From Hydrogenophaga sp. (GTDB lineage Bacteria > Pseudomonadota > Gammaproteobacteria > Burkholderiales > Burkholderiaceae_C), in assembly GCF_030373225.1 (NCBI RefSeq), contig NZ_JAUCZG010000015.1, forward strand, positions 25,632 through 89,631: a DNA stretch of 64,000 nucleotides, written 5' to 3'. The notes under the pieces were generated by a model. That model saw nothing but the letters and a program-made list of their open reading frames with translations. It had not been told where the DNA came from and did not search any database. Below are positions 46,392 through 53,521 of this stretch, piece by piece; within the stretch, counting starts at the first letter, position 1; the number at the start of each line of letters is the position of its first letter. Position numbers and translations under genes: made by a program.

Positions 46392-47036
46392 TCAGAGCTT
46401 GCGGGTCGAGAAGTACCAGTCCTTCATGGCGTAGCCCTCGCCCTTGCGCGCTTCGATCGCGGCCGGGGTCTTGGGTGGCGGCACGATCACGTCGCAGCCG
46501 GGCGTCCAGCCTTCAGGCGTGGCGATCTTGTGGGCATCGCTGGTCTGCATGGCGGTCAGCAGGCGCACGAACTCGTCGATCGAGCGGCCGTTGCTCATGG
46601 GGTAGTACACCATCGCGCGCAGCTTGCCCTCGGGGTCGATGAAGAAGGTGGCGCGCACGGCCTGCGTGTCGGCCGCACCCGGGTGGATCATCCCGTAGGC
46701 GCGTGCCACGTCCATCTTGATGTCGTCGATGATGGGGAAGGGAATCTCCACGCCGAAGCTGTTCTTGATGCTCTGCATCCAGGCCAGGTGCGAGTAGATG
46801 CTGTCGATGGACAGACCCAGCAGCTCGCAGTTCATGGCCTTGAAGGTGTCGGCCGCCTTGGCGAAGGCGATGAATTCGGTGGTGCACACCGGCGTGAAGT
46901 CGGCCGGGTGCGAGAACAGGATCAGCCACTTGCCCTTGTAGTCGTCCAGGCTGCGTTCGCCGTGCGTGGTGTTGGCCTTGAACGCCGGTGCGGCTTCGTT
47001 GAGGTGGGGGAAGCCTGAGTTCGATGCGTTTTCCAT
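46392..47036 (-). CDS. Peroxiredoxin (1-Cys, Prx6/AhpC-TSA type)
   Basis: This 214-residue peroxidase reduces hydrogen peroxide, organic peroxides or possibly persulfides. The peroxidatic cysteine is Cys51 in HPADFTPVCTTEF. The long C-terminal extension (ATPEGWTPGCDVIVPPPKTPAAIEARKG-type sequence, split here) is that of the Prx6 subgroup. There is a second cysteine in TPGCDV. No signal peptide is present, so it is cytoplasmic. A separate promoter probably lies in the 154 bp that separate it from the Crp/Fnr gene. It fits a sulfur and oxidative-stress neighbourhood. Confidence 0.9.
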   Translation of the reverse strand: MENASNSGFPHLNEAAPAFKANTTHGERSLDDYKGKWLILFSHPADFTPVCTTEFIAFAKAADTFKAMNCELLGLSIDSIYSHLAWMQSIKNSFGVEIPFPIIDDIKMDVARAYGMIHPGAADTQAVRATFFIDPEGKLRAMVYYPMSNGRSIDEFVRLLTAMQTSDAHKIATPEGWTPGCDVIVPPPKTPAAIEARKGEGYAMKDWYFSTRKL

Positions 47037-47190
47037 GGGGACTCCGTTGGAAGGTTGAAGAATCAACCGGACGGGTGATGCCCTGTCCGATGCCTTCAGT
47101 GTCCGGCGACCCCCGCGTGCCCGGCATGACATGGATCACATGGGCGGTTGACTTGCGCTATGCCGCTGATAGCAACAGCCAACGGCACCG

Positions 47191-47904
47191 TCAGGGGTCT
47201 GCCCTGGGTTGCAGCAGGGCTTCGTCAACGATGCGGTAGAGGCGGCCGAGCTTGTCCACCGGCTTGACGGCGCCGGTTTTCACCAGCGCCGAAATCTCGC
47301 GACTCACGGTCTCCTGCTTCAGATCCATCATGGCACCCATGTCCTCCCGCGAGAACAGCGTGACGAAGGCCGGGTCGGTCGTGTGGCGCATCTTCAGGAT
47401 GAAGTGAGAGACGCGCTGGCGCGCGGTGCCGAAGTTGATCGAGGCCAGCCAGTCGTCGGCCTCGCGCAGCGCCTTCTGCCATTTGTCGAGCAGCCCGGCG
47501 TGCATGCGCGGGGAGTTCTGGTTCAGCCTGTGCACCACCTCGGTGGGGATGCGGCACAGGGTGATGTCGGTGAGTGCCGCCGCTTCACTGTCGTAGCGCC
47601 CCGTGGCCAGCGCTTCCAGACCGATCACATCGCCCGGGCGCAGCAGCCGCAGGATGCGCCGGCGCCCGTCTCCCGTGATGCGGGTCAGCTTCACCATACC
47701 GGAGCGCAGGGTGAAGATGCCGCCGGCTTCGTCGCCTTCGTTGAACAGCACCTGGTGCGCCCGGTAGGCCAGGTCGTCGATCGGCGCATGGATGAGCGCA
47801 AAGTCTTTCTCGGTGAACTGGGAAAACAGGGCCAGTTCGCGAACGGCACACGAGCGGCAGTCGGAGGTGCCGCGCCAGGCGGACTGGGTCTGGATCGGGA
47901 TCAT
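47191..47904 (-). CDS. Crp/Fnr-family transcriptional regulator
   Basis: This is a 237-residue regulator with a cyclic-nucleotide-binding-like beta barrel (about 25-140: HQVLFNEGDEAGGIFTLRSGMVKL, LRPGDVIGLEAL), a dimer helix, and a winged helix (MGAMMDLKQETVSREISALV). Two cysteines near the N-terminus (SDCRSCAVREL, Cys16 and Cys19) recall FNR, but the third N-terminal cysteine of the Fe-S set is missing. Another cysteine lies near residue 116. It is therefore probably not a normal [4Fe-4S] oxygen sensor. It is the last gene of a run with methyltransferase, TlpA-like and hydrolase genes (gaps of 4-9 bp). Confidence 0.87.
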   Translation of the reverse strand: MIPIQTQSAWRGTSDCRSCAVRELALFSQFTEKDFALIHAPIDDLAYRAHQVLFNEGDEAGGIFTLRSGMVKLTRITGDGRRRILRLLRPGDVIGLEALATGRYDSEAAALTDITLCRIPTEVVHRLNQNSPRMHAGLLDKWQKALREADDWLASINFGTARQRVSHFILKMRHTTDPAFVTLFSREDMGAMMDLKQETVSREISALVKTGAVKPVDKLGRLYRIVDEALLQPRADP

Positions 47905-47911
47905 GGCTGTC

Positions 47912-48553
47912 TCAGCGCCGGCGCGCGACCAGGCCGATCAGCGCAGAGTGGCCATGGTGACCACTGCCTTCGGCCAGATCGGCTTCGTATTCGCGCAGCA
48001 CCTCGATGTCGAGGTCGGCAAAGGCTTCGCGCAACAGCGCTTCGGTGTAGAGGTGCGAGAGCTGGGGCGGGCCGCCGGTGCGGTACTCGAGCTGGCGGGG
48101 TGTGTAGCCTTGCAGCACGAGCCGCCCGCCGGGTTTGAGGGCGCGCACCATGTGGGCAAACAAGCGCTGCCGAAGCGCCGGATCGGCGAACTGCACGAAG
48201 ATGGCCGCCACCCCGTCCAGGGCCGCATCGGGCCAGTCGTGGTCGTCGCAGTCGGCCACCATGTGGCTCACGCTCACCCCCCTTTGCTGCGCCAGGGCCC
48301 GGGCCTTGGCCACGCCGGTCGATGCGATGTCGAAGGCCTCCACCGCAAGTCCTTGTTCGGCCAGCCAGACACTGTTGCGGCCTTCGCCGTCGGCCACGCA
48401 CAGCACGCGATCGCCCGGCGACCAGACGTGGGCATGCTCGCGCAGCCAGCCATTGGGCTCGGAGCCGAACAGGAAGCCCGGCGTGTCGAAACGCTGGTTC
48501 CAGGTGCTCGCCGGGTCGGTGAATGGCGAAGGTGTTTTGTCGGGCGTGTTCAT
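47912..48553 (-). CDS. SAM-dependent methyltransferase (TehB-like)
   Basis: This 213-residue class I methyltransferase has motif I in RVLCVADGEGRNSVWLAEQG. The acidic cofactor residue follows in EAFDIASTGV. AALDGVAAIFVQF is motif II, and ALKPGGRLVLQGYTP is motif III. It resembles the tellurite-resistance TehB and thiopurine methyltransferase group, which methylate chalcogen or thiol compounds. That is consistent with the surrounding sulfur genes, but substrate is not established. It lies 9 bp after the Lgt-like/TlpA gene and 7 bp before the Crp/Fnr gene. Confidence 0.85.
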   Translation of the reverse strand: MNTPDKTPSPFTDPASTWNQRFDTPGFLFGSEPNGWLREHAHVWSPGDRVLCVADGEGRNSVWLAEQGLAVEAFDIASTGVAKARALAQQRGVSVSHMVADCDDHDWPDAALDGVAAIFVQFADPALRQRLFAHMVRALKPGGRLVLQGYTPRQLEYRTGGPPQLSHLYTEALLREAFADLDIEVLREYEADLAEGSGHHGHSALIGLVARRR

Positions 48554-48562
48554 GGAGGGCAG

Positions 48563-49402
48563 TCAGGGCGGGGGTCGCAGCTGGCGCAGGCGGCTTTCCA
48601 GGGCAGCGGCGTTGAGGATACCGAAGTGGGCATCGACCTGCCGACCTTGTGCATCGTAGAACAGCGTGACGGGCAGGCCGCGCGAGCCGATCGCCTGGCC
48701 GAGTGTCGAACCGCGGTCGAGCAGCACCTCGCGCAGCGGCAGGCCCTCGCGTCGAAGATAGGCCTGCACGGCCTCGGGTGTCTCGCCCTGGTTCACGAAC
48801 AGGAAGCCCACGCGGGTTTCACGTTGTTGCGCTGCGGCCAGCACCGGCATTTCGACCCGGCAGGGACCGCACCAGCTGGCCCAGAGATTGACCGCCACAG
48901 GCCGTCCGCGTGCGGCCTCACTCAAGCTCACCGATGGCGCGCGATCGAGTGCGACCAGCTGCACCGCGGGCATGGCCGGCGAGCCACCGAGCCCGGCGAG
49001 GAACGTTGCCAGGGCCCAGAAGCCCACACCCGCAGCGCCGCTCACGCCCAGTGGCCGGCGCAGCTCGGGCCGGCGAAAGCCGCGCCACACCAGCCAGCCC
49101 AGACCGGTGAGCAGCCCGGCGGGCCCGTTCCAGCCGCCATCGCGCAGGTCGAACACCGCCCACGGTGAGGCGAGATACGCGTCGGCATGCAGGGCGAGGT
49201 AGGCCAGTCGCGCCGCCAGCAAACCCAGCAGCGCGGCGTGCGTCACGGTGTTCCCGGCCAGCTCGCCGCTCGCCATCGAAGGGTTCTCGCCTGTGGCCTT
49301 GCGCGCCAGGCGCGTGGCCAGCCAGGACGCGCCCGCCACCGCGAGCAGCAGCAGCACCGGGGCCAGGGGCAGCGCGATCGGGCCCAGAGAAAGGGACAAC
49401 AT
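48563..49402 (-). CDS. Lgt-like membrane region fused to TlpA/thioredoxin domain
   Basis: This 279-residue protein has an unusual N-terminal membrane half (about 1-140, four hydrophobic segments, with FDLRDGGWNGPAGLLTGL resembling the conserved loop of prolipoprotein diacylglyceryl transferase). A TlpA/ResA thioredoxin domain follows with Cys178 and Cys181 in WASWCGPC. The cis-Pro segment is SRGLPVTLFYD. The domain should face the periplasm and act as a thiol-disulfide or persulfide reductase. No Lgt catalytic Arg/His set is obvious, so I read the N-terminus as an Lgt-derived anchor. It lies 4 bp after the hydrolase gene. Confidence 0.8.
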   Translation of the reverse strand: MLSLSLGPIALPLAPVLLLLAVAGASWLATRLARKATGENPSMASGELAGNTVTHAALLGLLAARLAYLALHADAYLASPWAVFDLRDGGWNGPAGLLTGLGWLVWRGFRRPELRRPLGVSGAAGVGFWALATFLAGLGGSPAMPAVQLVALDRAPSVSLSEAARGRPVAVNLWASWCGPCRVEMPVLAAAQQRETRVGFLFVNQGETPEAVQAYLRREGLPLREVLLDRGSTLGQAIGSRGLPVTLFYDAQGRQVDAHFGILNAAALESRLRQLRPPP

Positions 49403-49406
49403 GGGC

Positions 49407-50312
49407 TCAGCGTACCCCGGGGCTGGCGAGGTCGGGGGACGCTTCGAAGGCCTGCTGCAGAAATGCCACCAGCGTGTGGGCATGGGGCGCCAGCGCGTCG
49501 CGCAGGTCGTGGTCCCCGTCGACCAGCAGCAGGCGGGCGCGGCTGGACGCCGCCAGCAAACGGTACGCATCTTCGACCGGCACGGTGCGGTCGCCCAGGC
49601 CGTGCACCAGCAGGGTCGGGCACCGCACCGTGGTCAGCGTTTTCTCGGGCGCAATCTCGTCGAAGCTGACGCCGATGACCTGTTGCACATGGCGAAGCAC
49701 ATACCAGCCCAGCACCGCGTGGGGAATGCGCTTCTCCGCCATGAAGCGGCGCATCACCTCGGCGGGGTGGGCGAAAGCCGACAGGCTGACCACGGCCCGC
49801 ACATCGTCGTGGCGCGAGGCATGCAGCACCGCAGCGGCGGCCCCGACCGAATGGCCGAGCAGCGCGATCCGGTCGGCGGCGACCTCCGGCTGGCGCCTGA
49901 GCCAGGCCAGGCCCGATGCGATGTCTTCTGCAAAGCGCGGCATCGAGGTGAAGGTCTCGTCGTCGCTGTGGCCATGGCACCGGGCGTCGATCAGCAGGAC
50001 GCCGAAGCCCCCCGCATGCAGCGGGGGCACCACCGGGCCCATGAGGGTGGCGTTCGAGCCCCAGCCGTGCATCACCAGCACCGCCGCAGCAGGGGTGTCG
50101 CCGTCCTGCGGCGGCACCCACCAGCCGGCCAGGCGCTTGCCGCCCGCAGCGGGAATGCAGACCTCGCGAACCCGCTCGGGTGGCAGGCCGAACGCGCCCA
50201 GTCCGTCGGCATGGGGCACGCGCGGTGCCCGCAGCCCGCGCAGGATGCCCTGGTGGGCCGCCTGGCGCAGGGCCCACACACCACCCACCGCGGCCAGGCT
50301 GCCCAGCATCAT
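49407..50312 (-). CDS. Alpha/beta-hydrolase
   Basis: This is a 301-residue alpha/beta-hydrolase fold protein. The nucleophile elbow is LLGHSVGAA (Ser), the oxyanion-hole region is LVMHGWGSNAT, the acid is in VHGLGDRTVPVED, and the catalytic His is in DGDHD. A short hydrophobic N-terminus (MMLGSLAAVGGVWALRQA) could be a membrane anchor or uncleaved signal. The group includes peptidase S9-like and dienelactone-hydrolase-like enzymes; substrate is unknown. It lies in a continuous minus-strand run: OsmC 56 bp upstream, Lgt-like/TlpA 4 bp downstream. Confidence 0.85.
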   Translation of the reverse strand: MMLGSLAAVGGVWALRQAAHQGILRGLRAPRVPHADGLGAFGLPPERVREVCIPAAGGKRLAGWWVPPQDGDTPAAAVLVMHGWGSNATLMGPVVPPLHAGGFGVLLIDARCHGHSDDETFTSMPRFAEDIASGLAWLRRQPEVAADRIALLGHSVGAAAAVLHASRHDDVRAVVSLSAFAHPAEVMRRFMAEKRIPHAVLGWYVLRHVQQVIGVSFDEIAPEKTLTTVRCPTLLVHGLGDRTVPVEDAYRLLAASSRARLLLVDGDHDLRDALAPHAHTLVAFLQQAFEASPDLASPGVR

Positions 50313-50368
50313 GGGTGGTTCACCGGGGACAGCTCAGCGGCGTGCGGCGGGGCAGGGCGCAGGCCCAT

Positions 50369-50818
50369 TCAGGTCTGGTCGCGCAGCGTCAGGCCATCGG
50401 CGTCGATGACGGTGACCCGCACCGGCACGGACTGGCGCACGCTCTGCGTGACGGTGCAGAACTCTTCGAACTGCGTCAGGGCGCGGTCGAGGTGTTCGAG
50501 CTGGCCCGCGGCCACACCCAGGGTGATCGTGGTGTGCATGCCCAGGATCCGCAGGCGGCCTTCCGGGTTGCGCGCCACGTCGGCCGTCACTTCGCAGCGC
50601 AGCGGCTCCGGCGCCTGTTTGAACTTGCGCAGTGCAAACAGCAGCGAATCGCTCAGGCAGTTGCCCACCGAGGCACACAGCAGTTGCGCTGGAGAAGGGC
50701 CTTCGCCCTTGCCCAGCGGGGCGGGCTCGTCCGCGATCAGCGTCGGAATGGCGTCGCCGAAGTGGATCTCGAAGCGGTAGTCGGCTTGCTGCCGGAGCGA
50801 AACAGTGGCGGTCGTCAT
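50369..50818 (-). CDS. OsmC-family protein
   Basis: This is a 149-residue OsmC/Ohr-type protein. The cysteine pair typical of the fold is in AQLLCASVGNCLSDSLL (about residues 48 and 54), with a second strand and helix region to the end. OsmC-family members reduce organic hydroperoxides through these cysteines; several bind or respond to persulfides. Some family proteins bind metals instead. The gene follows the MBL gene by 31 bp on the same strand, so it should be under the same BigR-type promoter. A thiol or persulfide role would fit (inference). Confidence 0.85.
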   Translation of the reverse strand: MTTATVSLRQQADYRFEIHFGDAIPTLIADEPAPLGKGEGPSPAQLLCASVGNCLSDSLLFALRKFKQAPEPLRCEVTADVARNPEGRLRILGMHTTITLGVAAGQLEHLDRALTQFEEFCTVTQSVRQSVPVRVTVIDADGLTLRDQT

Positions 50819-50849
50819 GGCGTGGGTCCGGGTGAGTGCGGTGAGGGGA

Positions 50850-51734
50850 TCACAGTGCGTTGAGCGGGATCTTGAGATAGGCCACGCCGTTGTCTTCCTT
50901 CGGCGGCAGTTCACCCGCGCGGATGTTGACCTGCACCGAAGGCAGGATCAGCGTGGGCATCTCCAGCGTGGCGTCGCGTTTCGTGCGCATGGCCACGAAC
51001 GCCTCTTCGCTCACGCCGTCGTGCACGTGGATGTTCTTGGCGCGCTGCTCGGCCACCGTGGTCTCGAAAGCCACTTCGCGGTCGGCCGGCGGGTAGTCGT
51101 GGCACATGAACAGCCGCGTCTGTGGCGGCAGGCTCAGCAGCTTGCGGGTGGAGGCGTAGAGCACGCGGGCGTCACCACCGGGGAAGTCGCAGCGGGCGGT
51201 GCCCACGTCGGGCATGAAGAGCGTGTCGCCGACGAACACCGCGTCGCCGAAGCGGTAGGCCGCGCAGGCCGGGGTGTGACCGGGCACGAAAAACACCTCG
51301 CCGGTGAGGTCACCCAACGGGATCGCCTCGCCTTCCTGGAACAGGTGGTCGAACTGCGAGCCGTCCTGCTTGAAGCCGGGTTCCAGGTTGAAGACGCCCT
51401 TGAAGACCTTTTGCACCGTGGTGATGTTGCCGCCGATGCCGATCTTTCCGCCCAGCTGGGAGCGCAGGTAGGGCGCTGCCGAGAGGTGGTCGGCGTGGGC
51501 ATGGGTCTCGAGAATCCATTGCACCTTCAGGTCGTGGCTGCGCACGTACTCGATCACCTGGTCGGCCGAGGCGTGCTGCGTGCGGCCCGATTTCGGGTCG
51601 TAGTCGAGCACCGAGTCGATGATCGCGCAGTCGCTGCCCGGGCCGTTGTGAACGACGTAGGTCACCGTCCAAGTGGCGGGATCGAACATGCCATGCACTT
51701 GGGGCGAGGGGGTGGAGGTCGAAAGAGAGGTCAT
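50850..51734 (-). CDS. Metallo-beta-lactamase-fold hydrolase, persulfide-dioxygenase/Blh-like
   Basis: This 294-residue MBL-fold protein has the metal motif THAHADH (His78, His80, Asp82, His83). Further ligands follow in VFFVPGHTPAC and FVGDTLFMPD. Sequences such as GMFDPATWTVTYVV and SVLDYDPKSGRT are seen in the MBL half of Agrobacterium and Xylella Blh and in ETHE1-like persulfide dioxygenases, which oxidise glutathione persulfide to sulfite. Here the DUF442 sulfurtransferase domain is not fused but encoded in the opposite arm (53062-53493). The start at 51734 has AAGGAG upstream. It is divergent from the ArsR-type repressor through the palindromic double promoter. Confidence 0.88.
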   Translation of the reverse strand: MTSLSTSTPSPQVHGMFDPATWTVTYVVHNGPGSDCAIIDSVLDYDPKSGRTQHASADQVIEYVRSHDLKVQWILETHAHADHLSAAPYLRSQLGGKIGIGGNITTVQKVFKGVFNLEPGFKQDGSQFDHLFQEGEAIPLGDLTGEVFFVPGHTPACAAYRFGDAVFVGDTLFMPDVGTARCDFPGGDARVLYASTRKLLSLPPQTRLFMCHDYPPADREVAFETTVAEQRAKNIHVHDGVSEEAFVAMRTKRDATLEMPTLILPSVQVNIRAGELPPKEDNGVAYLKIPLNAL

Positions 51735-51762
51735 GAAAGGCTCCTTTAAATAAGCTGAAGAT

Positions 51763-51797
51763 AATATATTGACAAATAGAATGTTTGTCAATATATT
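51763..51797. promoter_or_regulatory. Palindromic double promoter/operator of the persulfide regulon
   Basis: AATATATTGACAAA (51763-51776) and TTTGTCAATATATT (51784-51797) are perfect inverted repeats with a 7-bp spacer. On the plus strand, TTGACA (51769-51774) and TATATT (51792-51797) are separated by 17 bp, a consensus-like sigma70 promoter for the ArsR gene. The mirror image gives TTGACA and TATATT with the same 17-bp spacing on the minus strand for the MBL gene. Each arm thus holds one promoter's -35 and the other's -10. Only one polymerase can bind at a time, and an ArsR dimer on the palindrome would block both. Repressor binding is inferred from position and symmetry. Confidence 0.85.
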
Positions 51798-51852
51798 CTC
51801 ACCAGCGATCAAGGCAGCGCTGCGCAGCCTCAACGAAAGGAAGGAAAGATCG

Positions 51853-52173
51853 ATGAAAAGTGTCTTGATGGACCTGGAAGAAATGCACTCGGCCGCCGGC
51901 CGGGCCTGCCGCCTGATGAAGGTGCTGGCCAATCCGGACCGGCTGCTGATCCTGTGCCAGCTTTCGCAGGGCGAGCGCCGCGTGGGCGAACTCGAGGAAC
52001 TGCTCGGCATCGTGCAGCCGACCTTGTCGCAGCAGCTGACCGTGCTGCGCGACGAGGAACTGGTGAGCACCCGCCGCGAAGGCAAGAACATCCATTACGC
52101 GTTGACCAGCCCCAAGGCGCTGGCCGTGATGCAGGTGCTCTACGAACAATTCTGTGTCTGTGAAAAGGAGTGA
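51853..52173 (+). CDS. ArsR-family repressor, BigR/SqrR-like persulfide sensor
   Basis: This 106-residue winged-helix ArsR protein has the recognition helix in VQPTLSQQLTVLRDEELV and a wing near REGKNIHY. No metal-binding CVC box is present in helix 3. Instead one cysteine, Cys35, lies in LLILCQLSQGERR, and two, Cys101 and Cys103, lie at the C-terminus (QFCVCEKE). BigR, SqrR and YgaV sense sulfane sulfur by joining a cysteine in exactly these two regions through a polysulfide link. It heads the rightward operon, and the palindrome at 51763-51797 is its likely operator. GGAAGG precedes the ATG. Confidence 0.88.
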   Translation: MKSVLMDLEEMHSAAGRACRLMKVLANPDRLLILCQLSQGERRVGELEELLGIVQPTLSQQLTVLRDEELVSTRREGKNIHYALTSPKALAVMQVLYEQFCVCEKE

Positions 52174-52176
52174 GTC

Positions 52177-52614
52177 ATGACGATTGATTGGGCCAACTTC
52201 ACGCCCTGGGCCTCGCTGTCCGGCGGCATCCTGCTGGGCGTTGCCTCGGCATTCTTCATTCTGGTCAATGGCCGGGTGCTGGGCATCAGCGGCATCCTGG
52301 GTGGCCTGCTGCCACCGAAATCGGGCGACGCCGGCTGGCGCATCGCCTTCCTGCTGGGCATGCTGGCCGCACCGCTGGTGTACGGCCTGCTCGCGCCGGC
52401 CGGCTTTGTGCAGGCACCGCGCATCGATGCGGGCTTCGCCACCATCGTTGTCGCCGGCTTGCTGGTGGGTCTGGGCACGCGCTACGGCTCGGGTTGCACC
52501 AGCGGGCACGGCGTCTGCGGCCTCTCGCGCCTCTCGCCCCGGTCCCTGGTGGCCACGCTGGCCTTCATGGGCGCGGGTTTCGTTATGGTCTTCGTGGTCC
52601 GCCACGTTCTGTAA
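52177..52614 (+). CDS. YeeE/YedE-family membrane protein, first half
   Basis: This 145-residue inner-membrane protein has four hydrophobic segments and the family motif SGCTSGHGVCGLSR (Cys107, Cys114). YeeE/YedE (TsuA-type) proteins move thiosulfate or other sulfur compounds, with cysteines along the channel. Here the protein is half length, like PmpA in BigR operons and related pairs. It starts 3 bp after the repressor gene stop and is followed after 11 bp by the second half. Transport of a sulfur compound is inferred. Confidence 0.88.
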   Translation: MTIDWANFTPWASLSGGILLGVASAFFILVNGRVLGISGILGGLLPPKSGDAGWRIAFLLGMLAAPLVYGLLAPAGFVQAPRIDAGFATIVVAGLLVGLGTRYGSGCTSGHGVCGLSRLSPRSLVATLAFMGAGFVMVFVVRHVL

Positions 52615-52625
52615 GGAGCACACAC

Positions 52626-53060
52626 ATGCACCGCATCACCGAATTCCTCGTGGGCCTGCTGTTCGGCATGGGCCTGCTGCTCTCCGGCATGACCGACCCG
52701 GGCAAGGTGCTCGGCTTCCTGGACCTGTTCGGCACCTGGGATCCGTCGCTGGCCTTCGTCATGGGCGGCGCCATTGCCGTGGGCTTCTTCGCCTTCGCAC
52801 TGGCCCGCAAACGCACCACCAACTTCCTGGGCGGGGCACTGCACCTGCCCAAGTCGAGCCAGATCGACAAGCGTCTCCTCATCGGCGGCCTGACCTTCGG
52901 CGCCGGTTGGGGCCTGGCGGGTTTCTGCCCCGGTCCGGGCGTCGTCTCCATGGCCTCCGGCGAGGTGAAGGGCGCGGTGTTCGTGGCGGCCATGCTGGTG
53001 GGCATGGTGATCTTCGAGATCGCCGAACGCACCGGCCTGCGCCAGCGCGTGGGAGCCTGA
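52626..53060 (+). CDS. YeeE/YedE-family membrane protein, second half
   Basis: This 144-residue inner-membrane protein is the companion of the preceding gene (PmpB-like). It has four hydrophobic segments, the conserved GMTDPGKVLGFLDLFG loop and WGLAGFCPGPG with Cys101. The two halves together would make the nine-or-so segment TsuA-like fold. It ends one base before the DUF442 gene, so the two are translationally linked. Confidence 0.88.
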   Translation: MHRITEFLVGLLFGMGLLLSGMTDPGKVLGFLDLFGTWDPSLAFVMGGAIAVGFFAFALARKRTTNFLGGALHLPKSSQIDKRLLIGGLTFGAGWGLAGFCPGPGVVSMASGEVKGAVFVAAMLVGMVIFEIAERTGLRQRVGA

Positions 53061-53061
53061 C

Positions 53062-53493
53062 ATGTCGCCCGTGAACCTGATCCCCCTGTCGGACACGCTG
53101 TCGGTGGCGGGCCAGATCTCGCCCGCCGACCTGCCCGCCATTGCACGCGCCGGCTTCAAGTCGCTCATCTGCAACCGGCCGGACGGCGAGAGCCCGGGCC
53201 AGTTCAGCCACCGCGATCTGGCGGCCGCGGCCAGCCAGGCCGGGCTCACCCTGGCCTACCAGCCGGTGGAGTCGGGTCGGGTGAGCCAGTCGGACGGACA
53301 GGTCTTCGCCGACCTGCTGAACCAGTTGCCGGGCCCGACGCTGGCATATTGCCGCAGCGGCATGCGCTCGGCCACGCTGTGGGCACTCTCGCAAGCCGAT
53401 TCGCAGCCCTGGCCCGCACTGGTGCAGCGGGCCGCTGCGGCCGGCTTCAACCTGAGCGGCATGGCGCCGCCCACCCAGCCCGCGCGCCAGTGA
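53062..53493 (+). CDS. DUF442 / TIGR01244 sulfurtransferase-like protein
   Basis: This is a 143-residue protein of the dual-specificity-phosphatase-like DUF442 family. The active loop is YCRSGMRS with Cys97 and Arg102; a Cys-x4-Arg loop is the rhodanese (sulfur) size, one residue shorter than phosphatases. In Xylella and Agrobacterium Blh this domain is fused to the MBL domain and has sulfurtransferase activity. Here it is free-standing. It probably hands sulfane sulfur to, or receives it from, the MBL enzyme made from the opposite arm. It starts one base after the second YeeE/YedE gene. Confidence 0.85.
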   Translation: MSPVNLIPLSDTLSVAGQISPADLPAIARAGFKSLICNRPDGESPGQFSHRDLAAAASQAGLTLAYQPVESGRVSQSDGQVFADLLNQLPGPTLAYCRSGMRSATLWALSQADSQPWPALVQRAAAAGFNLSGMAPPTQPARQ

Positions 53494-53521
53494 CGCCTGC
53501 GGACCCAAGAGACCCCATCGC

